The notes under the pieces are model-generated. The model searched no databases. It had not been told where the DNA came from and saw nothing but the letters and a program-made list of their open reading frames with translations. Positions 9,504-21,488 of a stretch of DNA of 37,133 bases are shown here, one piece after another. This DNA comes from Synechococcales cyanobacterium SupBloom_Metag_052 (lineage in GTDB: Bacteria > Cyanobacteriota > Cyanobacteriia > PCC-6307 > Cyanobiaceae). The stretch is from NCBI GenBank assembly GCA_016463595.1, contig JAEMQZ010000004.1:8317-45449 (forward strand), read 5' to 3'. Each line of letters begins with the position of its first letter. Within the stretch, counting starts at the first letter, position 1. The translations under genes and the position numbers were made by a program.

Positions 9504-11291
9504 ATGGGAACGACAGCCATGGCCAAGGGCGGCGAGACCAGCGACATCGGCAGCCCCATCGCACCCAGGCTCAGCCTGCAAAGCGAAGGGATCGGAGCCG
9601 ACACCAGCACGATCCGCTCGCTCGACTGGGACCGCAGCCGCTTTGACATTGAGTTTGGCCTGCGCAACGGCACCACTTACAACGCCTTCCTGGTGCGGGG
9701 GGAACGCACGGCCCTGATCGACACCTCCCACGCCAAATTCCGCGACAGCTGGATTCCCCTGTTGGAGGGCCAGATCGATCCAAAGGATATCGATTATCTG
9801 ATCGTGTCCCACACCGAGCCAGACCACTCGGGCTTAATCGGTGATCTGATCGAGCGGAACCCCGAAATTGAGATCGTTGGCTCCAAGGTGGCGATCCAAT
9901 TCCTCGAAGATCAGGTGCATCGGCCTTTCAAAAGCCGGGCGGTGAAAAGTGGCGAGAGCCTGGATCTCGGTACCAATGCCAGCAGCGGCGTCGAGCACCG
10001 CTTTGAATTCCTCAGCGCCCCCAACCTGCACTGGCCCGACACGATCTTCTCGTTTGACCATGGCAGCGGCATCCTTTACACCTGCGATGCCTTCGGTTTG
10101 CACTACTGCAGCGAAGACGTATTTGATAGCGACCCCGGCGCCATCGCCCCCGATTTCCGCTTCTACTACGACTGCCTGATGGGCCCCAATGCCCGCAGTG
10201 TGCTGCAGGCGCTCAAGCGCATGGACAGCCTGCCGGAGATCACCACAATCGCCGTCGGCCATGGCCCCCTGCTGCGCCACCACCTGGGCCTGTGGGTGGA
10301 GGACTACCGCGAGTGGAGCAGCCAGCGCAGCCGCGGCGAAACCTATGCCGCCGTTTGCTATTTGAGCCAATACGGCTTCTGTGACCGCCTCAGCCAGGCG
10401 ATCGCCCGCGGCATCGGCAAGGCCGAAGCCCAGGTGCAACTGGTGGACCTGCGCGCCACCGATCCCCAAGAATTGGCGGCCCTGATCAGCGAAGCCAGCG
10501 CCGTGGTGGTGCCCACCTGGCCCGCCCAGCCCGACGCCGACCTGCAGACAGCGATTGGCACCCTGCTGGCCAGCCTGCAAGCCAAGCAATGGGTGGCCTG
10601 CTACGACGCCTTCGGCGGCAATGACGTGCCGATCGACACCGTGGCCGACCAGCTGCGGGACCTGGGCCTGAAGGAGGCGTTTGAGTCCCTACGCATCCGC
10701 CAGGTGCCCCAGGGCAGCGACTACCAGCGCTGCGAGGAGGCCGGCACCGACCTGGGCCAGCTGCTCACCAAGGCCAAAACGATCGCGGCCATGAAAAGCC
10801 TCGACGGCGACCTGGATCGGGCCCTCGGCCGCCTCTCGGGCGGGCTCTACGTGGTGACCGCGCGCCAGAGCGAGGGCGACACCGCCCGCAGCAGCGCCAT
10901 GGTGGCCAGCTGGGTCAGCCAGGCCAGCTTCGATCCCCCCGGGATCACCGTGGCCGTGGCCAAGGACCGGGCCATCGAGGCCCTAATGCAGGTGGGCGAC
11001 AGGTTCGTGCTCAATATCCTGCGCGACGACAACCACCAGCCCCTGCTGCGCCATTTCCTGCGCCGCTTCCCCCCCGGCGCCGACCGCTTCGCCGGCATTA
11101 ACACCCTCGATGGCGTCGCCGCCGGCGGCCCCGTGCTCGGTGATGCCCTGGCGTTTTTGGGTTGCCGCGTCTCCCAGCGGCTCGAAGGCCCCGACCACTG
11201 GATCATCTACGCCGAAGTGGAAGAGGGCAACGTGGCCGACAGTGAGGCCAGCACCGCCCGCCACCACCGCAAAGTGGGGAACCACTACTAA
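9504..11291 (+). CDS. flv3: Flavodiiron protein Flv3 (canonical diiron site)
   Basis: A 595-residue cyanobacterial class C flavodiiron protein. The order is an N-terminal metallo-beta-lactamase-like diiron domain (to about residue 270), a flavodoxin-like FMN domain (about 283-425), and a C-terminal flavin-reductase domain (about 440-595, with the SSAMVASWVSQASF signature). The diiron ligands are intact: H103-x-E105-x-D107-H108 in HTEPDH, H176 in NLHWPD, D195 in TCDAF and H253 in VGHGP. In cyanobacteria Flv1 and Flv3 form a heteromer that reduces O2 to water with photosynthetic electrons (established knowledge). The canonical ligands identify this as the Flv3-type partner. ATG 9519 is an alternative start. 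Its stop overlaps the flv1 start (TAATG), coupling the two. Confidence 0.93.
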   Translation: MGTTAMAKGGETSDIGSPIAPRLSLQSEGIGADTSTIRSLDWDRSRFDIEFGLRNGTTYNAFLVRGERTALIDTSHAKFRDSWIPLLEGQIDPKDIDYLIVSHTEPDHSGLIGDLIERNPEIEIVGSKVAIQFLEDQVHRPFKSRAVKSGESLDLGTNASSGVEHRFEFLSAPNLHWPDTIFSFDHGSGILYTCDAFGLHYCSEDVFDSDPGAIAPDFRFYYDCLMGPNARSVLQALKRMDSLPEITTIAVGHGPLLRHHLGLWVEDYREWSSQRSRGETYAAVCYLSQYGFCDRLSQAIARGIGKAEAQVQLVDLRATDPQELAALISEASAVVVPTWPAQPDADLQTAIGTLLASLQAKQWVACYDAFGGNDVPIDTVADQLRDLGLKEAFESLRIRQVPQGSDYQRCEEAGTDLGQLLTKAKTIAAMKSLDGDLDRALGRLSGGLYVVTARQSEGDTARSSAMVASWVSQASFDPPGITVAVAKDRAIEALMQVGDRFVLNILRDDNHQPLLRHFLRRFPPGADRFAGINTLDGVAAGGPVLGDALAFLGCRVSQRLEGPDHWIIYAEVEEGNVADSEASTARHHRKVGNHY

Positions 11292-13132
11292 TGACCAGCT
11301 CCCCTGCCGCCAGCGCCGATCGGCGCGTGATCGTGCTGCCACTGGAGCCCGGCCTGGTCTGCCTGCGGGGACTGAGCCCGAAACGGCTGCGTTTTGAGGT
11401 GGAATACGGCCTCGAGCGGGGCACCAGCGCCAACGCCTTTCTGTTTGAAGGCGGCAGCAGTGCCAGCGGCCAGGCCGTACCGCCGGTGTTGGTCCATCCC
11501 CTCGGTGCCTCCTTCGCCGCCCCCTTCCTGGCCGAGCTGGAGCAGCGTCTAGCGCCAGACGCCGCCTTGAAGGTGGTGGTGGGCCACGTCAACCCCAACC
11601 GGGTGGAGCTGCTGCGCGAGCTGGCGGCCCGCTGGCCGGCCCTGATGCTGGTGGCCTCCAACGCAGGCGCCCGCCTGCTGGAGGACCTCTGGAGCCAGGT
11701 GAAGCCCGCGCCCCCCGGCAGCCCCCCAGCGGCCGAAGCCGCCGAGCCGATCCCGCCCCTGCCGCCGATCGATGTGGTGAAGCAGGAGGTGGGCCGGCCC
11801 CTAGCCGGCAGCTACCGGCTGCAGCTGATCCCAGCGCCCACGCCCCGCTGGCCCGGGGCCCTGCTGGCCTTTGAAGAGAGCACGGGCCTCTTGATGAGCG
11901 GCAAGTTCTTCGCCGCCCACCTGTGCAGCGAGGCCTGGGCCGAAGCCAACCGCAGCAGCAACGAAGAGGACCGCCGCTACTTCTACGACTGCCTGATGGC
12001 CCCCATGGCCCGCCAGGTGGAATCGGTGCTCGACCGGCTCGATGACCTGGCGATCCGCACAATCGCCCCGGGCCATGGCCCCGCCATCGCCGAGAGCTGG
12101 CGCAGTTTGCTGCTGGAGTACCGCCGCTGGGGCGAACCCCAGGAGCGGGCCCGCCTGTCGGTGGCGCTGCTGTTTGCCAGCGCCTATGGCAACACGGCCG
12201 CCATCGCCGATGCAATCGCCCGCGGCATTGCTGGCACGGGCGTGAGGGTGGAAAGCATCAACTGTGAATTCTCCCCGGCCGACCACCTACTTGAGGCGAT
12301 CCGCAGCTGCGATGCGGTGCTGATCGGCTCCCCCACCCTGGGGGGCCATGCGCCCACGCCGATCGTCTCCGCCCTGGGCACCCTGCTAACCGAAGGCGAC
12401 CGCACCAAGCCGGTGGGGGTGTTCGGCAGCTTCGGCTGGAGTGGCGAAGCCCTCGACCTGCTCGAAGGCAAGTTGCGCGATGGCGGCTTTCGCTTTGCCT
12501 TCGCGCCGATCAAGGTGAAATTCAGCCCCGACCCGCAAACGCTCAAGGCCTGCGAAGAAACGGGCACGGCCCTGGGCCGCCAGCTCCAGGCCGGGCAACG
12601 CAAAGCGCAGCGTCGCAGTGCCAGTGGCGGTCTGAAGGAAAGCCGTAGCAACCCGGCCCTCCAGGCCCTCGGCCGGGTGGTGGGCCCCCTCTGCGTGCTC
12701 ACCACCGTCAAAGGGGAGGGCGAAAGCCAACTCAGTGGCGCCATGGTGGCGAGCTGGGTGAGCCAGGCCAGCTTCAACCCGCCAGGGGTGATGGTGGCCG
12801 TGGCCAAGGATCGGGCCGTTCAGACCCTGCTCCATGGCGGCGACCAGTTCACCTTGAACGTGCTGGCCGAGGGACGCGAAACCGGGCCGATGCGCCAGTT
12901 TCTGCAGCCCTTCCCCCCTGGAGCCAACCGGTTCGCCGGCCTGGAACTGGAACGCAGCCCCAAGGGCCAGCCGATCTTGGCGGACGCCTTGGCCTGGCTG
13001 GAGGCCCGGGTGACCCAGCGAATGGAATGCGGTGACCACTGGCTGATCGTGGCTGAGGTCACCCATGGCGCCCTACTCGATGCCCTTGGCACCACCGCCA
13101 TGCACCAACGCCGCAGTGGCGGCAACTATTGA
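11291..13132 (+). CDS. flv1: Flavodiiron protein Flv1 (degenerate diiron site)
   Basis: A 613-residue paralogue of the upstream Flv3 with the same three-domain layout: lactamase-like, flavodoxin-like from about residue 290, and flavin reductase with the same SAMVASWVSQASF signature. Its diiron site is degenerate. The HxExDH motif is replaced by H99-V-N101-P-N103-R104, the next His by Arg (TPRWPG) and the bridging Asp by Lys (SGKFF), while the last His (PGHGP) remains. This substitution pattern is known for cyanobacterial Flv1. It indicates that metal-based O2 reduction relies on Flv3, with Flv1 contributing flavin electron transfer in the heteromer. Translation is coupled to flv3 by the one-base TAATG overlap. 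It is convergent with the small gene at 13170. Confidence 0.92.
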   Translation: MTSSPAASADRRVIVLPLEPGLVCLRGLSPKRLRFEVEYGLERGTSANAFLFEGGSSASGQAVPPVLVHPLGASFAAPFLAELEQRLAPDAALKVVVGHVNPNRVELLRELAARWPALMLVASNAGARLLEDLWSQVKPAPPGSPPAAEAAEPIPPLPPIDVVKQEVGRPLAGSYRLQLIPAPTPRWPGALLAFEESTGLLMSGKFFAAHLCSEAWAEANRSSNEEDRRYFYDCLMAPMARQVESVLDRLDDLAIRTIAPGHGPAIAESWRSLLLEYRRWGEPQERARLSVALLFASAYGNTAAIADAIARGIAGTGVRVESINCEFSPADHLLEAIRSCDAVLIGSPTLGGHAPTPIVSALGTLLTEGDRTKPVGVFGSFGWSGEALDLLEGKLRDGGFRFAFAPIKVKFSPDPQTLKACEETGTALGRQLQAGQRKAQRRSASGGLKESRSNPALQALGRVVGPLCVLTTVKGEGESQLSGAMVASWVSQASFNPPGVMVAVAKDRAVQTLLHGGDQFTLNVLAEGRETGPMRQFLQPFPPGANRFAGLELERSPKGQPILADALAWLEARVTQRMECGDHWLIVAEVTHGALLDALGTTAMHQRRSGGNY

Positions 13133-13169
13133 GAACAAAACTCAAGACCGGTCCCAGGGACGGATCCGA

Positions 13170-13430
13170 CTAGGCCGCCTGGGGCGGTGTGGGCGTCGGG
13201 CCACCGATGAACTGGAAGGGCAACACCAGCGTGGCCCAGTGCTCGGGGCGCTCGGGGCGACGGCGACGGGGCTGCCGTACGCCAAAGGGCACCCGGATCA
13301 CGTTGGTGCCTTCCACCCTCAAGGTTTTGCCCTCGCTGGCCGAGTGGCTAAGGGAGCCGATGCCTGGGGGCAGGGTGACCTCCTTGCCGGCAAAGCGGTT
13401 GGGGGATTGGCCGTTGTCGTCGACGTTCAT
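13170..13430 (-). CDS. Small hypothetical protein
   Basis: An 86-residue protein from ATG 13430 that I do not recognise. The N-terminal half is soluble and mixed (MNVDDNGQSPNRFAGKEV, then an IRVPFG strand). The middle has a basic patch (RQPRRRRPERP), followed by ATLVLPFQFIGG and a Pro/Thr tail. There is no signal peptide, cysteine motif or membrane segment. It stands alone between convergent flv1 (37 bases away) and the end of the gcv operon on its own strand (181 bases upstream). The basic patch could bind nucleic acid, but that is speculation. It is supported by an open frame with GC-rich third positions in a gap that would otherwise be empty. Confidence 0.55.
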   Translation of the reverse strand: MNVDDNGQSPNRFAGKEVTLPPGIGSLSHSASEGKTLRVEGTNVIRVPFGVRQPRRRRPERPEHWATLVLPFQFIGGPTPTPPQAA

Positions 13431-13476
13431 GACCCCGTGGGCAAGTTAGCTAGCGGTGAATGCAAGCAATTAATCG

Positions 13477-13514
13477 AAAAGAGAAGGGACTGGAATGGCG
13501 ATTAGCCAAGTCCC
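13477..13514 (-). terminator. Probable rho-independent terminator of the gcvH-gcvP operon
   Basis: Read on the minus strand, GGGACTTGG and CCAGTCCC form an 8-bp stem with one bulged T and a 12-base loop (13514 to 13486). TTCTCTTTT follows directly (13485-13477). Stem plus T-rich tail about 98 bases after the gcvP stop is the expected layout of an intrinsic terminator. Confidence 0.55.
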
Positions 13515-13611
13515 AACGCTGGGGCGAATGTGCCCAACTCTGGTGTGAATGTACCGCTTTGCGGCCAGTCTTGCCACCAGAGCCAGTCCCTCGAAACCCA
13601 CCAAACGCTAC

Positions 13612-16668
<3,057 letters not shown>

Positions 16669-16733
16669 GGCCCGGCCCCTGGCTGGAGTCGATCCTAAGG
16701 AGTCCGGCAGGGCTGCCTAGGGGGAGCCCCTGC

Positions 16734-17138
16734 TCAATGGCCGGCAACCTTGGCGCCGTAGGTGGCGGCATCCATCAAGTCGTCGATCTGGCTGGGATTA
16801 CTGGGACGCACCAGCAGCAGCCAGCCCTCGCCGTGGGGGTCGTTCTGCAACTGCTCCGGGTTATCGAGCACGGCCCCGTTGCGCTCCACCACCGTGCCAT
16901 CGATCGGGGCGTAGACCTCCTCCACCGCCTTGACCGACTCGACCGTGCCAAAGCTGGTGCCCCGGCCCAGGGCACTGCCGGGCTCGGGCAGCTCCACAAA
17001 GACGATGTCGCCGAGCTGCTCCACCGCAAAGGCGCTGATGCCCAGCCGCAGCAACTCGCCTTCGGGGCGCAGGTATTCGTGGCTATCGGCGTAGCGGCAG
17101 TCAGCGGGAAAGCCGGCGCTGGAGGAACTGAGGGCCAT
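16734..17138 (-). CDS. gcvH: Glycine cleavage system H protein
   Basis: A 134-residue lipoyl carrier that shuttles the aminomethyl and reducing groups between the P, T and L proteins. The lipoylation site is K70 in GTVESVKAVEEVYAP, and the C-terminal GEGWLLLVRPSNPSQ segment is typical of the family. It starts at ATG 17138, 15 bases after the stop of the upstream PLP-enzyme gene, and is followed by gcvP, so the three form one minus-strand operon. No glycine-riboswitch-sized leader exists in front of it. Length and motif are standard. Confidence 0.96.
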   Translation of the reverse strand: MALSSSSAGFPADCRYADSHEYLRPEGELLRLGISAFAVEQLGDIVFVELPEPGSALGRGTSFGTVESVKAVEEVYAPIDGTVVERNGAVLDNPEQLQNDPHGEGWLLLVRPSNPSQIDDLMDAATYGAKVAGH

Positions 17139-17153
17139 TGGCCAGCCAGGCGA

Positions 17154-18452
17154 TCAGGAGGTTGGCGCCAGTCTGCCTGCCGCCGCTAAGTCCCGCAGGG
17201 CCCGCTCCAGGCCAAGCTCCACGTGGCTGCGGTGGCTGCCGCCCTGGGCATAGAGCACGAAGGGCTCGCGCAGGGGCCCATCGGCGGAGAACTCACTGGT
17301 GCTGCCATCGATGAAGCTGCCGCCCGCCATCACCAGCTCGCTGGCGTAGCCAGGCATCGGCGCCGGCACCGGATCGAGGTAGGAGCCCACCGGCGAGCTG
17401 GCCTGGAAGGCCCGGCAGACCAATTTCAGGCGCTCGGCATCGCCCAGCCGCACGGCCTGGATCACGTCACTGCGCTCGCCGCCCACGGCCGGATTAACGC
17501 CATAGCCCAACTGACTGAACACCGCCGCCGTCAGCTCGGCGCCGATCAGGGCCTCGCCCACCATCTGGGGCGCCAGAAACAGGCCCTGAAATAACAAGCG
17601 ATTGAGATCGAAGCTGCTGCCCCCTTCACTGCCGATGCCCGGCGCCGTGAGCCGGCAGCAGGCCTGCTCCACCAGGTCGGCCCGGCCGGCCACGTAGCCG
17701 CCACTGGGGGCAATCGTGCCGCCGAGGTTTTTGATCAGGGATCCCGCCATCAGGTCGGCCCCCACGGCCGTGGGCTCCTGGTCTTCGACCAGTTCGCCAT
17801 AGCAGTTGTCAACGAAGCAGACGCAGGCCGGCTGCAACGCCTTGACCCGCTCCACCAGCCGGCCCATGCGTGCCACCGAGAGGGAGGGACGCCAGCTGTA
17901 GCCGCAGCTGCGCTGGATCAGCACCATGCGGGTCGGGAGCGCCAGGGCCTCGGCCAGGCCGGCCTCATCGACGCTGCCATCGGCCAGGAGGGGCAGCTCG
18001 TCGTAGTGGATGCCGAACTCCGCCAGGGAGCCCTGGCCGCTGCCGCGGATGCCGATCACTTCTTCGAGGGTGTCGTAGGGGCGGCCCGTGATCGCCAGCA
18101 GCCGATCGCCGGGGCGCAACACGCCGAACAGGGCCGCGGTGATCGCATGGGTGCCGCTGACGAATTGCAGCCGCACCGCCGCCGCCTCGGCCTGCAGCAC
18201 CCGGGCGAAGACCCGATCGAGCACCTCCCGGCCCAGGTCGCCATGGCCGTAGCCGCTCACCGAGGCGAAATGGTGCACCCCGAGGCGCTCGGCGGCAAAG
18301 GCGTCCAGGACCCGTGCCAGCCGCGGTTTGACCGCAGCCGTGCGCTGGGCGGCGATCGGGGCAATGCGCTCCTGGGCCTGGGCCACCAGCGCCAGCGCCG
18401 CCTGCAGCGCCCCCGGGGCTGGGTCGCTGCTGTCCGGGCTGGGTGCGGTCAT
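17154..18452 (-). CDS. PLP-dependent methionine gamma-lyase-like protein (aluminium resistance family)
   Basis: A 432-residue PLP enzyme of the methionine gamma-lyase family known as aluminium resistance proteins. Supporting features are FVSGTHAIT, ITGRPYDTLEEVIG, CFVDNCYGELVE (the Asp that holds the PLP ring) and the presumed Schiff-base lysine in GSLIKNLGGTIAPSGGY. The frame is open to 18809, but ATG 18452 begins a normal N-terminus and the upstream residues have no domain character. The family's substrate is not established. It is the first gene of the operon with gcvH and gcvP, 15 bases upstream of gcvH, which hints at an amino-acid catabolic role (inference). It is divergent from the desaturase gene. 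Confidence 0.85.
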   Translation of the reverse strand: MTAPSPDSSDPAPGALQAALALVAQAQERIAPIAAQRTAAVKPRLARVLDAFAAERLGVHHFASVSGYGHGDLGREVLDRVFARVLQAEAAAVRLQFVSGTHAITAALFGVLRPGDRLLAITGRPYDTLEEVIGIRGSGQGSLAEFGIHYDELPLLADGSVDEAGLAEALALPTRMVLIQRSCGYSWRPSLSVARMGRLVERVKALQPACVCFVDNCYGELVEDQEPTAVGADLMAGSLIKNLGGTIAPSGGYVAGRADLVEQACCRLTAPGIGSEGGSSFDLNRLLFQGLFLAPQMVGEALIGAELTAAVFSQLGYGVNPAVGGERSDVIQAVRLGDAERLKLVCRAFQASSPVGSYLDPVPAPMPGYASELVMAGGSFIDGSTSEFSADGPLREPFVLYAQGGSHRSHVELGLERALRDLAAAGRLAPTS

Positions 18453-18720
18453 CAAAGGGTCCAAGGAAAGAGAGCCATGCTGCCTCGCGGGGATCTCCAC
18501 CCGGTTAGATTTCGCGCCTGATGCCATCGCTACCGCTGGCATCCCAGGCCAGTGGTGCGCAGTCCCCCCATTCCATGGGTCCGCAGCGAACTGGAGCCTG
18601 CGCACCCCTTCGGAGATTGTCTTGGTTATTGCCGCTGACGCCGCCGCCGCGCGCCGCACCCCTGGATCTGGCCTCCAGGACGACGAAAGCTCTGGTTTGA
18701 CGTCGGCCCAGGACGCCCGG

Positions 18721-19584
18721 ATGCGGGCCGCCCTTGTGGTCCCGCGCGAACGCCTGGCCGGCAAGCAGCGCAAAATCAAGCGCGGCACCACCGGTTTCAT
18801 GCTGGCCATGCATGTGGCCGCCGTGTTTGCCCTGCTTCCCCAGTTCTGGAGCTGGCAGGCGGTCGTTGCCCTGGCGATTCTCTATTGGGTCACGGTGATT
18901 GGCGTCACCTTGGGCCTGCACCGACTGGTGTCGCACCGCAGCTTTGTGGCGCCCCAATGGGTCGAGCGCCTCTTGGTCCTGATGGGTGCCCTGGCTTGCC
19001 AGAGCGGCCCGATTGAGTGGGTGGGCCTGCACCGCCACCACCACAAGTTTTCCGACCAGCCCAACGACCACCACGACGCCGCCCGCGGCCTTTGGTGGGC
19101 CCACAGCGAATGGATGCTCCACGACATCCCCGCCCTTAAGGAGATGCACCGCTTCACCGGTGATCTCAGCTCCGATCCCTTCTATGTGTGGCTGGATCGC
19201 TGGTTCCTCCTGCTCCAGCTCCCCCTAGGCGCCGCCCTCTATTGGTATGGCAATGCGGCCCAGGTCCCTGGCGGCGGCCTCGGCCTGGTGCTCTGGGCAA
19301 TTCCGCTGCGCCTAGTGGTTGTGTATCACGTCACCTGGCTGGTGAATTCGGCCACCCACGCCTTCGGCTACCGCAATTTCAATTGCCCTGACCTGTCGCG
19401 CAACTGCTGGTGGGTGGCGATCCTGAGCTTCGGCGAGGGCTGGCACAACAACCACCACGCCCACCCCGCCAGCGCCCGCCATGGCCTGCGCTGGTTTGAA
19501 TTCGACATCACCTGGCAGCACATCCGGCTGCTGCGAAAACTTGGTCTCGCCAAGCGGATTCGCGAGGCTCGCTACACCGGCTGA
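18721..19584 (+). CDS. desC: Delta-9-type fatty acid desaturase, copy 1
   Basis: A 287-residue integral membrane di-iron desaturase of the acyl-lipid/acyl-CoA delta-9 (DesC) class. Three histidine boxes are intact: [15 protein letters not shown] and EGWHNNHHAHP. Hydrophobic segments flank them (FMLAMHVAAVFALLPQF, then VVALAILYWVTVIGVTLG). It introduces the first double bond into membrane-lipid acyl chains (family knowledge). The frame is open to 18328 inside the divergent gene. ATG 18721 is chosen as the first ATG near the conserved region; TTG 18697 is an alternative. It is a close paralogue of the gene at 20497, with an opposite-strand gene between them. Confidence 0.88.
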   Translation: MRAALVVPRERLAGKQRKIKRGTTGFMLAMHVAAVFALLPQFWSWQAVVALAILYWVTVIGVTLGLHRLVSHRSFVAPQWVERLLVLMGALACQSGPIEWVGLHRHHHKFSDQPNDHHDAARGLWWAHSEWMLHDIPALKEMHRFTGDLSSDPFYVWLDRWFLLLQLPLGAALYWYGNAAQVPGGGLGLVLWAIPLRLVVVYHVTWLVNSATHAFGYRNFNCPDLSRNCWWVAILSFGEGWHNNHHAHPASARHGLRWFEFDITWQHIRLLRKLGLAKRIREARYTG

Positions 19585-19637
19585 TCTGGGCTGATCAACT
19601 GTGTTCTGATCTGAATCGATATCCCCGGGCGGGCCCC

Positions 19638-20444
19638 TTAGCCCCCGGGACGTTCCACCTGCAACTCCCGGCGAATCGCCTCCGCCAGGCCATCGCTGTT
19701 GCCATCCCGGCCCGACTGCTCCAGCAGCCGGGCTTTTTGACGCAACAACTCCAAAAACTGGTCAGCCCCCAGCTCCTGCTCAGCGGCCGCCCCCAGCAGG
19801 GCCAGGGTGCGGCGCAGGTCGGGCAATTCGGCGTCCAGTTCGGCGGCGTTGAACTCCCGCTGGCCCGCCATCACCTCGGCAAAACGCTCGCGGCGCTGGC
19901 GTTTCTCCACCGGATAGGCCGCCAACACCGAGTCCCGGCATTGGCGCCAGGAGCGGCCGGCCGTGAACAGCTCGGCCAGGGCGGCGCTGAGGCTGGCGGC
20001 CTCGCTTTCGGCGATGCGCAGGTCAAAGGCGGCGGGGGGCTGGCGCAGGCCCACGAAGATCTCAAACAGCTCCGTCGGCCCCAGGGGCTGGCCGTCATCG
20101 GCGCGCAGGGCCAGGGCCGAGGCCTGCAGGGGCGCCAACAACTCGGCCTGGTCCTGCAGCTGGCTGGCCAGCGCGGCACCGATGCCTGGCCCCTGGCCCT
20201 GGCCACCCCCCTGCTCAGCCAGCAGTCCATTGAGCCGGCCCAGGGTCATGAACAGCTCCGGGCCGGGCGAGAGCAACTTGTGGTTACGCAGCATCGAAAG
20301 CTGGGAGTTGTGCACCCGGCCCAGGTCGAGGCGCTCGGCCAGGGCCGGTAAGACCCGCTGGGACCAGCCATTGCGCTCATGCCACACCCTGATCAGATGC
20401 CCGAATGCCTCCCGGCCTGATTCGAGTTCCTCCCGAAAGCCCAC
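19638..20444 (-). CDS. Conserved protein of unknown function with HTH-like N-terminus
   Basis: A 268-residue soluble protein from GTG 20444 that I do not recognise as a named family. The first 60 residues (IRVWHERNGWSQRVLPALAE, then VHNSQLSMLRNHKL) have the look of a helix-turn-helix: a WSQ turn and an S/Q-x-S recognition helix. The rest is almost all helix, rich in Ala, Leu, Glu and Arg, with two likely coiled segments (about 140-165 and 205-260). There are no cysteines in metal patterns and no membrane segment. It lies between the two paralogous desaturases on the opposite strand and shares a 52-base divergent promoter region with the second. A regulator of that desaturase is one possibility, not shown by the sequence. 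Confidence 0.65.
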   Translation of the reverse strand: MGFREELESGREAFGHLIRVWHERNGWSQRVLPALAERLDLGRVHNSQLSMLRNHKLLSPGPELFMTLGRLNGLLAEQGGGQGQGPGIGAALASQLQDQAELLAPLQASALALRADDGQPLGPTELFEIFVGLRQPPAAFDLRIAESEAASLSAALAELFTAGRSWRQCRDSVLAAYPVEKRQRRERFAEVMAGQREFNAAELDAELPDLRRTLALLGAAAEQELGADQFLELLRQKARLLEQSGRDGNSDGLAEAIRRELQVERPGG

Positions 20445-20496
20445 TTGCTAAGGATTCGTACTGCTACCATTGTATCGATTCACCTGGAGCAGGCCC

Positions 20497-21450
20497 ATGA
20501 CGGCCACCACCCCCCCGCAGCTCAGCCCATCTGAAGCCCCCCACCGGGCCGGGGCCCACATCAGCCCGGTGCCGCGGGCCCAATCGCTGCATGTACCCCG
20601 CCGGGGCGAGCCGATTCCCTCGGCGCCCAAGGGCCGTCGCTGGGGCAGCATCCTGTTCATGGTGGCGATCCACGCCCTGGCGGTGCTGGCCCTGCTGCCC
20701 CGCTTCTGGAGCCTGCCCGCCGCCGCCAGCCTGCTGGTGCTCTATTGGGTCACCGCCTGCCTGGGCGTGACGATCGGCTACCACCGACTTCTCAGCCACC
20801 GGGCCTTCCGCGTGCCCCGCTGGCTGGAGCGTTTCTTTGCCACCTGCGGCGCCCTCAGCTGCCAGCACGGACCAATCGACTGGGTGGGGCTGCACCGGCA
20901 TCACCATAAGTTTTCCGATACGATTGCTGATCACCACAACAGTCACCGCGGCTTCTGGTGGAGCCACATGGGCTGGATGTTCGAGGAGATCCCGGCCATG
21001 GCGGCCGTGCCCCGCCTCAGCGGCGACCTGGCCAGCGACCCCTACTACCGCTGGTTGAACAAGGGCTTCCTGCTGTTGCAGCTGCCCCTGGCCGGCCTGC
21101 TGTTCTGGATCGGCACCGCCACCGGCGCCGGCGGCTGGGCCCTGGTGCTCTGGGGCATCCCCCTACGCCTGGTGCTCGTTTACCACTGCACCTGGCTGGT
21201 CAATTCCGCCACCCACTGCTGGGGCTACGTCGTCCACCCCAGTGGCGACAGCTCCCGCAACAACCCCTGGGTGGCGGCCCTGACCTTCGGCGAGGGCTGG
21301 CATAACACCCACCACGCCTTCCCCCATTCGGCCCGCCATGGCTTTGGCCGCGAAATCGACCTCACCTGGCAGCACATCCGGTTGATGCGCCGCCTGGGCC
21401 TGGCCGACCGGGTGCGGATTCCAACCGGCGCCAACCCTCGCGTACATTGA
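20497..21450 (+). CDS. desC: Delta-9-type fatty acid desaturase, copy 2
   Basis: A 317-residue membrane desaturase paralogous to the gene at 18721, with the same three boxes: [15 protein letters not shown] and [11 protein letters not shown]. The start is ATG 20497, with GGAG seven bases upstream; an in-frame TTG at 20470 is less likely. The N-terminal 50 residues are a hydrophilic Pro/Ser-rich extension (SPVPRA-type composition) absent from copy 1. Differences are concentrated in that tail and between boxes 2 and 3. Two delta-9 desaturases may act on different lipid positions or at different temperatures (inference from cyanobacterial DesC1/DesC2 pairs). rplI follows after 38 bases on the same strand. 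Confidence 0.88.
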   Translation: MTATTPPQLSPSEAPHRAGAHISPVPRAQSLHVPRRGEPIPSAPKGRRWGSILFMVAIHALAVLALLPRFWSLPAAASLLVLYWVTACLGVTIGYHRLLSHRAFRVPRWLERFFATCGALSCQHGPIDWVGLHRHHHKFSDTIADHHNSHRGFWWSHMGWMFEEIPAMAAVPRLSGDLASDPYYRWLNKGFLLLQLPLAGLLFWIGTATGAGGWALVLWGIPLRLVLVYHCTWLVNSATHCWGYVVHPSGDSSRNNPWVAALTFGEGWHNTHHAFPHSARHGFGREIDLTWQHIRLMRRLGLADRVRIPTGANPRVH

Positions 21451-21488
21451 CAAACCGCCCCGACGGCAGACCGTTCGTTTCGATTCCC

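Noticed and set aside
17139-17153. Glycine riboswitch in front of gcvH
   Set aside because: Only 15 bases separate gcvH from the upstream gene, too few for a riboswitch.
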